Assembly: GCA_022592435.1 (NCBI GenBank)
Contig: JABYQS010000175.1
Coordinates: 1-64,000 of the forward strand
DNA length: 64,000 nucleotides
DNA from: Cerioporus squamosus
Taxonomy: Eukaryota; Basidiomycota; Agaricomycetes; Polyporales; Polyporaceae
Direction of reading: 5' to 3'
Of the stretch, positions 9,963 to 19,500 are shown piece after piece (the first letter of the stretch is position 1; each line of letters begins with the position of its first letter). The notes beneath the pieces were generated by a model. The model ran no database searches. It had not been told where the DNA came from and worked only from the letters and a program-made list of their open reading frames with translations. Both the position numbers and the translations under genes were made by a program.

Positions 9963-10631
9963 ATGCCGAGCAAGCACCGCACGCCAGCCCACCCACACCC
10001 CTACCACCACAGCAAAACCACCCACCCACTCCGAACGACGAGGATGACCGAGACAAACGTCCGTTTCCACCCAGCAGTAGTCAGAAGAGTGGCGCAAGGG
10101 GAGGGGGCTAACCCCGACACATACATGCTGGTCAAGCAACCAAGTCTGCCGATTAGAACGGGACTCAGAATGAGACTCTACACCAGAGACACGCACGCAT
10201 ACACGCACCTTGGATGGGTGGCGGTCGAGAGGGCGAGAGTGGTGGACAGCGACGAGGTGGAGTTTGTCGTACGCCGCCTAGGCTGCATGCACGACGAGAT
10301 GACAGGAGAACTCCACTTCCTAGTTGTCGAAAGGAGGTTTGCTGCGGCAGGCTGGTCGCTGAGATCCTGGGCCCCCAGGCTTGCTGCTGCATGGAAAAAG
10401 ATCGCGAGGGGCAGCACGCCCATTCCAAGATTCCTTCCCCCTACCCCTCCGCCAACCCCCCCTGGCCTCCTCTCCCTTGGTACATCGACAGCAATATCGG
10501 CTGACACCGACCACGATCTCGAACCCGAAAGGCCGCCGAGGAGCCTGGAGAGAGACTCAGGCATTGAGGAACGCGTCTCAGAGATCGATGAGGAATCGGT
10601 GCGGGACGCGGCAGGCGAAGACGGCGAGTAG
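9963..10631 (+). CDS. LINE accessory ORF A (222 aa)
   Basis: A 222-codon frame starts at an ATG downstream of a TATA box. The N-terminus is His/Pro/Thr-rich. A strand-rich core spans about residues 30-115 (GLRMRLYTRD, then HLGWVAVERARVV, VEFVVRRLG, GELHFLVVERRF). A Pro-rich linker and an acidic Glu/Asp-rich tail follow. I do not recognise the family. The core resembles that of ORF B: G-[LM]-R-[MI]-R, a gap, then a G-x-[VI]...R-[VI]-V strand and a VxFxV/VxLxV strand. It belongs to the LINE by position, inside the target duplications. It could be an accessory retrotransposon protein or a captured host gene. Confidence 0.5.
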   Translation: MPSKHRTPAHPHPYHHSKTTHPLRTTRMTETNVRFHPAVVRRVAQGEGANPDTYMLVKQPSLPIRTGLRMRLYTRDTHAYTHLGWVAVERARVVDSDEVEFVVRRLGCMHDEMTGELHFLVVERRFAAAGWSLRSWAPRLAAAWKKIARGSTPIPRFLPPTPPPTPPGLLSLGTSTAISADTDHDLEPERPPRSLERDSGIEERVSEIDEESVRDAAGEDGE

Positions 10632-11032
10632 ATGTGGCAGACGCAAGGATCGCGGTGATGTATCGTCGACGGCGCAGGTGTAATCATTGCCTTGGTCGGG
10701 GACAAGGGCGGAGCCCGCGTGTGCACTCAAAACTCACGAGATATATGACTAAGTCAGAACAGACGTGTAAGACAACGGCGAGCTCTACCGCGGCCCCGGC
10801 CTTTTCCCGTTTCCCGGAGCCGGAAGGGCAACGGCGGCGTCGACCCAGACGCGGAATCATGAGATACGTCCGGAGGCCCGACAGCCCGGAACTAAATCGA
10901 GCAGCGCCAGGGCCAAGCCGCGAACCAGTACCTAGATAAGTATGAGACGACTCAACACGAAACGAGCCTATTAGTATATAAGTAGGCTCCGAGAGAAGAG
11001 ACGAACCTCCCTCCTGCCTCCTCTTCTCGCAA
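10632..11032 (+). other. spacer between accessory ORFs A and B with promoter
   Basis: This is a 401-bp spacer. A short frame (about 10747-10939) is open but lacks support. The 3' end holds the TATA box and a pyrimidine-rich start region (CCTCCCTCCTGCCTCCTC) before ORF B. Confidence 0.5.
10975..10982 (+). promoter_or_regulatory. TATA box of accessory ORF B
   Basis: TATATAAG lies 51-58 bp upstream of the ATG at 11033, followed by a pyrimidine-rich stretch suited to transcription start. Confidence 0.6.
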
Positions 11033-11812
11033 ATGGCGACGACTGCGCCCAGAGGCGCCACACTCCCCATCGTTTCAACGCCTGGCCCCGTCGACCACCT
11101 TCCTGCCCCGACGATAACTCCTACCCGCGAGCACGCCCACGGCCAGGCGCACGAGGGAAGGAGATCTGAGGAAGGAGGACGGAAGGAGCCAGTGAGAGTA
11201 TACGCGAGATGGGCAGGGTACGTCAAACACCCCCTGCGCACGACGCTGTGGCCTGGGGACACGGCGCACGTATACTCAACTGCTATCCCGCCGGAAGAGC
11301 CGCTAGAAATCGGAATGAGGATCAGAATACTCGCCACTACGCCCGCCTGGTACTCCTCCCCTGGCGAAGATCCAGACACGTATGACGCTTACGATGCACA
11401 CATCGTGGGGGCGATAGTGAGGATTGTCGGCTGGAAAGGGAGGAAGGTCGTTCTCGAGGTCGTGAACGAGTGCCGGATGAACGCCGTGCGGACGGCGAGA
11501 ATCCGGATTCCTTTCGCACCAGAAGTAACGGTCCATTCTGACCTCGCGGCTGAAGTGGAGAGGAGAGCAGAGGCACAGGAGAAGGACCTGAACACCGCTG
11601 CGGTGGTTAGAGCATCGACGGCGGATGCCAGCTGCCAAGCCGACACGTGCTGGATGCCGTGGAGAAGCCTTGTAGGGGAGGATTTCCTTTGGGAGCCAAT
11701 GTTCGAAGACGTCGGCGAGAGACGCGGCGCGACAGGTGGCAGGAGGAAAGTGCCGAGGCGCCTAGTTGGTTGGGCAGAAACGGCAGGGGCTATGACGAGA
11801 AAAGGAGTTTGA
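11033..11812 (+). CDS. LINE accessory ORF B (259 aa)
   Basis: A 259-codon frame begins MATTAPRGATLPIVSTPGPV. A disordered N-terminus (about 55 residues) precedes a strand-rich core (VRVYARWAGYV, IGMRIRILATTP, AHIVGAIVRIVGWKGRKVVLEVV, ARIRIPF). A charged helix (AAEVERRAEAQEKD) and a basic C-terminus follow. The core looks like a diverged relative of ORF A. The small strand-rich layout with VGxIVRxxGWKGRKVVLEV would suit a beta-barrel or SH3/KOW-like fold, but that is inference. It has its own TATA box and short leader, so it may be transcribed apart from ORF1/ORF2. I know of no such protein in described fungal LINEs. Confidence 0.55.
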   Translation: MATTAPRGATLPIVSTPGPVDHLPAPTITPTREHAHGQAHEGRRSEEGGRKEPVRVYARWAGYVKHPLRTTLWPGDTAHVYSTAIPPEEPLEIGMRIRILATTPAWYSSPGEDPDTYDAYDAHIVGAIVRIVGWKGRKVVLEVVNECRMNAVRTARIRIPFAPEVTVHSDLAAEVERRAEAQEKDLNTAAVVRASTADASCQADTCWMPWRSLVGEDFLWEPMFEDVGERRGATGGRRKVPRRLVGWAETAGAMTRKGV

Positions 11813-12805
11813 GCCAGTATACACAGGGCAGACGTTCCGAACCCATACTTCCAGAGATGTAGGCACGCGATGGTCAGACACGAGGGCTTGGCGCTAGCCG
11901 ACAAACCAACACCTATTGTGACAGGGCCCACAAACGAGCGACATAAGCGAGCGACACAGACGTTTCAGTACGTTGCGCATGCCACGATGGTACTAAGGGG
12001 ACGCACCTGTCTCTCTGAAAAGGGCAAACTACGTCCAAGCAAGGGAGAGCGGACGCACGGTGGCAGTCGGACATCCCTAACACGTTCATCAGCTACCACG
12101 GCGCAATACGAAGGCGAGAAGCGACGCACGTGAACCCACGAAGAATGTGACTCTAGTCGAGGCCGGACTCCGGAAGACAGGACACGAGTACGGCGATGAA
12201 AGAGTTCGCGAACCAACTCGGGCGCGAGTAGGAGGTTGAGCGCGAATATAGACAACAAAGGAGGCAAGCTGCGAGTAAGTACGCTCGATGGACTAGATAG
12301 GAAGTACACACCGTCGACTCTCTACTCCGTGGCAGCTAGACGGTGGCCGGATGAGGTCTCCTCTGGTACCCGCGTCTTCAGCTCGACCAGAAGATGGAAA
12401 GGCTGTAGCGCCTGGCGAGCGGCGCGGCGAGGCAGCCACGTGGCAGACGCCGAAGGCCGACAGCACGGATCAGACATCTTCATACCACTCCTGTGGGCCA
12501 TGCAGACGCGGACTCCCAAACCACCACAATGGCGCTGGTACCCTATTGAGAAGAGCCCGCAAGACAGAGGGTGGCATCCCGTCGGGTAAACGCCAGCAAC
12601 GGCAGGCTCGAACGAGAATCTCGAGGCCTTAGCCAGGTAAGCTGAGGAAATGCTCCCGGAGCGACTGACAGCGCATAAGTGCGTGTGCCAGCATACGAGA
12701 GGATAAGTAGGGGTTGGCGGACTGGGGGTCAGCCAGCTCTCAGAGCCCTCTCTCAGCCAGCCCCGCTACCCGCTACCCGCGCTTGCCCAGCTCGCCCCGG
12801 CCAAT
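11813..12805 (+). other. LINE spacer between ORF B and ORF1
   Basis: About 1 kb without an ATG-initiated frame that I can support. The 3' part (12730-12805) is C/T-rich with CCGCTACCCGCTACCCGC repeats just upstream of the ORF1 ATG. Confidence 0.45.
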
Positions 12806-15800
12806 ATGACCAAACACAACAATACCAACAAGCGTCCGGACGGTGGACAGAGTAGAACCCCGTCGCCTCCAGGCCGCCGCCCCCCTATCATACTCGTCCC
12901 AACGACGCCGAGCACGCCAGGCCAAGTCCCGGTCGCAACCGAGGACGAAGCCTCTCCGTCCCCGACCCCGACCATCCAAGGCTCGCCAAGGAGCTATGCC
13001 CAGGTCGCGGCTCTCCCGGCGGCGACGACCAACGTGATCGTTTGGCCTCGAAACGTCGCCACTGCCCAGACTGGCGGCCACGTCACCCCGATCAACGACG
13101 CCGCTGGTGTCCCGGTGACGACCGAGGCGACGAGGAATGCAGGCGACGTAGGAACGACCCCAGACGCCCCTGTCCTGGGCCCGACGACGACGCAGCTCGA
13201 AGACGTCGATGACATCCTCGAGCTCATGCCTCCACAGGCTTTCCCGTGGGCGGCAGCTGAGTTTCCGGTATGCTTCATCCCCCCCCTGATGAGACGAGGC
13301 GTGACATCCCTCTTCTAGAACGCTAACCAGCTGGCGAACGTCGACTACGACGGGTCCCCGCTCCCAACGAGCTCACCCATAGAAGTGCCGTCGACGGCCA
13401 CGGCGACGCCCTCGCCAGCGGATGGCATGTACGCCACCTTCATGCAGTCCCAGCCCGCACCTTTCGACGCGACAGGCTCGCTACTTGCAAACGCCAACGA
13501 CGAATACTGGGGCCACTTCGGCACGCCTCTTCTTCCGGGATCAGGCCTGCCTTCGGCTCTCCAAACCCCGAGACCGTTCTCTGCGCACACGAACGTCGAT
13601 CTCTCAAGCTCGTTGGCCCCGCGTGCCCCGCGCCAGTTTCCGACGAACTCTCATGTCGATGACGTCGACCAAGAGAACATCCCGCCAGGGACAGCTACGA
13701 CTACTCCCGGCGCCGCCCGGGCTGGAAAGAGGAGGAGAGGCGCGACGCCTGCATCCGGGGAACGGGCAAAGAAGTCCGCACGCAGGAAGGGGAAAGGGAG
13801 GGCGAGGCTGCCATCCCGATCCCCGAGAGGCAGACCGGGTGTGGAGGCGGAGAATCCATGGGCCGCGACGAGGTTCACGATCAGCGAGGAAGGGCAGGAC
13901 TACGCGCGAATGCCCCCGCCCCCTTTCAACCCTTTCTCTTTCACAACCTCTATACCCGGCGAGACCTCGACGGCGGCTAACTCCCGCCAACAGAGCGCGA
14001 CGCCCAGCCTCTATGGGACCTTCAACGTCTCCGGATCCTATCCCACCCCGCACGCGATGACAGACACGCCCCAACAATCCCGCGCTGGCTCGACGAGGAG
14101 CAGCACTCTGCAGACGCCCCTCACGAGCCGGTCCCCCGCCGCCTCCCCGCAAACTACCCCTCTGAGCTTCGCGCGCCGCGACCCTTACGCGATGGAGGTG
14201 GACTCGTCGAGAGGAGGTGGCACCTCGAGCAAGGTTCCAAGCACGTCGCTCCCTGGACGCTCGACAGCTCCTGACACGACGATGGACGAAGGACCTTCCC
14301 GCTTCATCGACTCAGACACCTCTGCACGCCAAAGGCTTCGAGACCTTCTCTCGGACCCGCGGAGCATGGACGACCGGCCGAGGGCGTCTCAGAGCCCGAC
14401 GGTCGAGGATGTCCCGGAGGACGGCGAGCTCGACGGCACCCAGCGCGCGCCTGGCAGCAGCTACTACGACTGGGACCAGTACACCGGCATCGAAGGTAGC
14501 ACGAGGTACGAGGGTTTCACGCTACCGCCTCGGGACACTCAACGGGAAAGAAGCCACGACGAAGAACTGCTCCAAGCAAGGAGACAGTACCGACGCGGTG
14601 CAGGGCCCGGGACGTTCTTCGGTGGCATGGGCAGTCGTTTTGCTGATGAATGGGACGCGCGTACCCCTCGGAGGATGGCACGCGATGAAGAATACGCGCG
14701 CAGGCTCTCACCTCGGCAGCACCACATTCCTCGGGGAGCACCGGTAAATCGATTGCCACGCAACGTTGCCCCGGCGGCCTTCCACGCCCCGGCGTCCACG
14801 TCGGCTCCCTCGAACCGGCTCCACTCGCTGGACGTCTTCGACGTCGGCGAAAACGACAACCTCCCGAAGCAGTACGAAGGGGTGGCGCAGCGGCGGAAGA
14901 CGAGGACGAACTCCCCACTCCGATCCCGAGGGAAGGCGACCCTGAGGTCCACCGGCACGACGCGGAAGCACACTTTCGAGGCATGTCCGACGAGTGGGTG
15001 CAGGAAGTCTGGGAAGACCCCGCCAATACGAGCCTCACGCTCAACACCTACAACCCGCGCTTCACGAGAAGCTACGGCACAAACAGGCGAACGGCGGCAG
15101 ACCTCCGGCGACGTATCACGCAGACAACGGGCGAGTCCGACTTTCGTATCATCGCCCCGGACCAGGCACCCAACCACCGAGGTCGAGGTCCAGTCGAATG
15201 GGCAGTCACCGGTCTATCGCGCGAGGCGGTCGAGATGTTGCTCAGGCGACGCGTCTGGTCTTTCCGCTCGATCAGTTTCTTTCCCCGTCGACGCGCCCTC
15301 GAGATCCCGACGATGCTCTTGGCGCTCGAGGGGTTCCTCGAGGACAACATCACGAACATTGAGGCAGCCGTACGCGCGACTTTCGAGCGACTGCAAGTCC
15401 GCCAACGCGTCGAGCAGATGATCCGCGTGAACCCCGAATTCAGCAACATCCCGGCGCACGAGGCCTACCGACGCGTCATGGCAACGCTGCGCGTCACGAT
15501 CTATACGCTCGACAACGGCACCGTTGTCGCGAACGTTTTCATGCGATCCCCGACGCAGAATGTCCACGCCTGGCGCCAATGGGTTCACGAGCTCCGAGGT
15601 CTAACTTTCGGCTCCTATCACACGGGGATCGCGCGGGCGCGGCGGATCTCGGCGTGCGCAGGATGCCTAGGCGTAGACCACCCATCTCACCTCTGCCCTT
15701 TCCTCAGGATGCCGGGATGGAACGGGCCAGATACGGCGGGCGGCGCCTCGTACTCGGCAGACGGGCGCGAACTGCACGAACGGCGAGCAAGGACAAACCC

Positions 15801-16077
15801 CTCTGACCTGAACACGCAGACGCAGCGGGCCTCGCGCAACTACCCGGCCTATGGCCCAGAGAGCTCCCAAGCGAGTACATCGCGAGGAGGGATAACGGGA
15901 CGCGAGCGCTGCTGGGACGAGCCCGCGCGCGAGGACAGCCGCGACAGGAACCGCGACCAGCGCCGCGAGGGAAATGGTGACAGGCACCGACGAGGGCCCT
16001 CGAGACGCAACCCGAAGGACGGTACAAGGCCGTCTAAGGGCGGGCACGACGGCTCTCGCAAGGAGGGACGACGCTGA
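12806..16077 (+). pseudogene. LINE ORF1, gag-like with CCHC knuckle (interrupted)
   Basis: Three open pieces line up: 12806-13318, 13385 to about 14890 (same frame), and about 14893-16077 (another frame). An in-frame TAG lies at 13316-13318, next to an 8-C run at 13278-13285. A frame change is needed near 14890, where the acidic reading AEDEDELPTPIPREGDPE continues into MSDEWVQEVW. The N-terminal two thirds are Pro/Ser/Thr-rich and disordered. The C-terminal part has a conserved gag-like region (WAVTGLSREAVEMLLRRRVW) and a CX2CX4HX4C zinc knuckle (CAGCLGVDHPSHLC), then a basic Arg/Asp-rich tail. Function: RNA binding and ribonucleoprotein assembly. With the breaks healed it would be about 1090 residues. 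Sequencing error in the C run is possible. Confidence 0.75.
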
Positions 16078-16534
16078 GCGCAGAGGCAGTACCACCTGTC
16101 GTCGAGGGTTTCGCAGACGACCAGATGCATGTGTAATGATCGTATATCTTTGGCTCCTGACTGGCTTGAGGCGACTCCATGTATACTACAAATAAGACAC
16201 GACGTATGATGAATCACGATGAGACCCGTTGGAATGGCAATGTGGACTGAGGAAAGGAACGACGCACACCCCGACTATGGCTTGAGTCGAGAAGGGTGGA
16301 ACCCCAGGAGTGCAGCGGCGCAATAAATCCTGTGGGGGAAATGCGAAGCCACTTGTCAGAGGTAATAGACTGGGCCGCGAGGCGACAGGGACTCTGATAA
16401 GTACGCGGAGGCCTATTGAGGCGCGGCGCTCGCGCAATACGCAAAGCATGCAGAGGGGATGGCCACCGCTGACCGCCGGACGCGAAGCATGCACGCCGCC
16501 CGAGGTGTAGGGTAATTCACCTAGGACCCGGGGT

Positions 16535-19500
16535 ATGGTTGTACCCGGGTCGACTAACGCAACTGCTGCATACACACATCACATTAACACTCAAACGGTC
16601 TATCCAATCAGTAACGGCTCAAACATTTCTAGCAGTGGCGTAGATACGATGGCCGAGCGTGCAGGCCATGGTATTGCTGATCTCACGGCTAGCAACGGAC
16701 GCACGACCCTCTCTCTGCACGGGACCGACACCGGTAGCAGAGGGGGGGCTTTTGACTCGGACAGAACTAGAGAACGAAACACAGTGCGGGCTCCAAGCAG
16801 GGCCCTTCCCCCCGGTAGACGACCGGGTCATCAAAACGTCCTGAATCCACATCAACTACCGCGAGCATGCAACGAAGAGGACACACAGCAAGGCGATCAG
16901 CGGAGAAACTCTGACTCACCAGACACTGCAGCGCAGGGCACCAGCCAAGGTACCAGGAAGCATGAGCACAAGACGACGCTTCAGATTGCCACATTGAATA
17001 TGAACGGTTTCGGAAACCTAGTACAGGATCATCAGGACAACAAATGGGGACGTGCGTACAGGATGATGAAGGAACATCGCATCGGTATCCTCCTCCTCCA
17101 GGAGACCCATCTCACTGATGAGCGGAGGGCCGATCTGCATAAAATGTTCGCAAGAAGGGTTAAAATCTTTCACTCACCAAATCCCGATGCCCCCACGCAA
17201 CGCGAAGGCGTCGCCATCGTGCTCAACGCCAAATACCTAGACGTAACCAAGGCATCAGCGCAGGTAATTAGCCCAGGAAGAGCAATTCAGCTGATGCTAC
17301 CATGCCCGGGAGGAGACATACGCCACATCCTATGCGTGTACGCCCCAACATCAAACGGCGTCGAAGAGCGGAAACAATTTTTCATCGAGATACGACAATA
17401 CTACGCCGACCATCCGAACTTCCCAAAGCCTCACTTAATGGCCGGGGATTTTAACAATGTTGAGGACGCAATGGATCGCCTACCAGTAAAAGAAGGCCCG
17501 GACCCATCGGTAATGGCTCTGGATGATCTAAAAATCAGCCTTGGCCTGATGCTGGCAGACGGATGGCGAACCACTCACCCTAATGTACGCGACTACACTT
17601 TCCACCGAGGGGTGGGCTGCAATGCGACCTTCTCGCGACTGGACCGAATCTACGTCGACCTTGAGACCTTCAACAGCGCAAGGGAATGGAAAATCTGCGA
17701 GGCGGGGGTCAGGACGGACCACAGCCTTGTTTCCGTCCAACTGACCTCCGCAAATGCCCCTGTCGTTGGCCCTGGCAGACCGGTCTTCCCCCTATCGCTC
17801 CTGAAAGACAAGAAACTAAAAAAGCAAATCAAGGCGTGTGGCTTAGAAGCCCTACGCCAGCTGGCGAGGCTGGACACGGCCGGCGAAAGAACGGAGGACC
17901 GGAATCCACAGGTCCTTCTGCGGAATTTCAAGGCCAGTGTTATGAAGATGGCGCGTGATAGAGAGCGAGAGGTGATCCCGAGACTGCTGGCCGAGATTAA
18001 CGAAGCCGAACGAACACTGAAAGGAGTGAAGGCGAGCCGGACCCTCCCAGAAGACAAAAAGGTCGAGATAGCGGCGATTCTAACGAAACAGATCCGACAG
18101 TTAAGGCTAAGGCGCTATAAGCAGCAACAACAGATTTCGAGAGCAACTCACCGTCTATACGGAGACCGCCCAACCAAGTACTGGTCTAAGCTGCACAAAG
18201 AATGTGCTCCACGGGATATAATAACAGCTTTCGAAAAAGAGGGTCAGCTAGGTAACGCCGGCGAGAAGACCTACGAAAACGATTCTGTCAAAATGGCAGA
18301 CATGGCGCGTACACACCACATGAACATTCAAAAGGATGATCCGAGCATGAAGTCAGCAGATGAGAGGGAAGCGGACATAATAACGGCGTTAAACTCACTG
18401 GATAAAGAGGTGACGGCGACGCAGGCGGTGGATCTGGGAAGCCCCATCACCTACAACGAATGCGCGCTGTCCCTACGTTTCGCGAAGCCAGGTACTGCGT
18501 CGGGCCTAGACGGCATCCCATTCGAAGTCTGGAAAGCAATACATGCGAGACACGTCGAGGATTTGAGGTTCCCAGATCGCGCGGATTTTGACGTAGTCCG
18601 CCTGCTTACAGCGGCTTTTGAAGATATGAGAATCCATGGTGTCTGTAAAGAAACGGCCTTTGCCCAAGGTTGGATGGCTCCAATATATAAGGAGAAGGGC
18701 GAACGTACCAGGGTCGTCAACTATAGGCCAATAACCCTTCTCAACACTGATTATAAACTCCTAAGTAAGACTCTTGCGGTACGCCTGGCGGATGTCGCAC
18801 CCGAATTAGTCCACCGTGCACAGGCTGGTTTCATACCTGGGAGGAAGATACATAACCACACCCAACTTGCACGGATGATGATGTGCTGGGCGGAAATGAA
18901 TAACGAAGACGGGGCAATCGTCGCCCTCGACCAGGAAAAAGCCTACGACAGGATTTCGCATGACTATCTTTGGCGAGTTCTAATGAAGCTGCGAATACCC
19001 AATGCGTTTATAAAGCTGATTCAGTCCCTGTACCAACACGCCGAAACCTCAGTCATGGTCAACGGTATTTTAAGTAGAGCATACCGCATCTATCGAGGTG
19101 TGCGGCAGGGCGATCCGCTATCGTGCTTGCTTTTCGACCTAGCTATCGAGCCATTATCCGCAATGATTAGGAAATCACCCCTCCACGGCTTCAGCATACC
19201 GCGGTGCGAGGAAGTACTGAAAGCCGTCCTCTTCGCAGACGACACGACAGTATACCTATCCTATAAAGATGACTTCAACACTCTCCAGCAAGTGCTGGAT
19301 ACATGGTGTGCGGCGGCAAAAGCGCGATTTAATATTAGCAAAACCGAAATCATACCTATCGGAAGCGTACCCTTCAGGAAGGCGATGGCTGAGACGTACC
19401 AGATATCGGGAAGCTGGAAGAACTACCCAAGAGGGGTGCACGTCGCCCAGGAAGGCGAGGCAGTAAGAATTCTGGGAGCTTTTTTCGGCAACGGAGTGGA

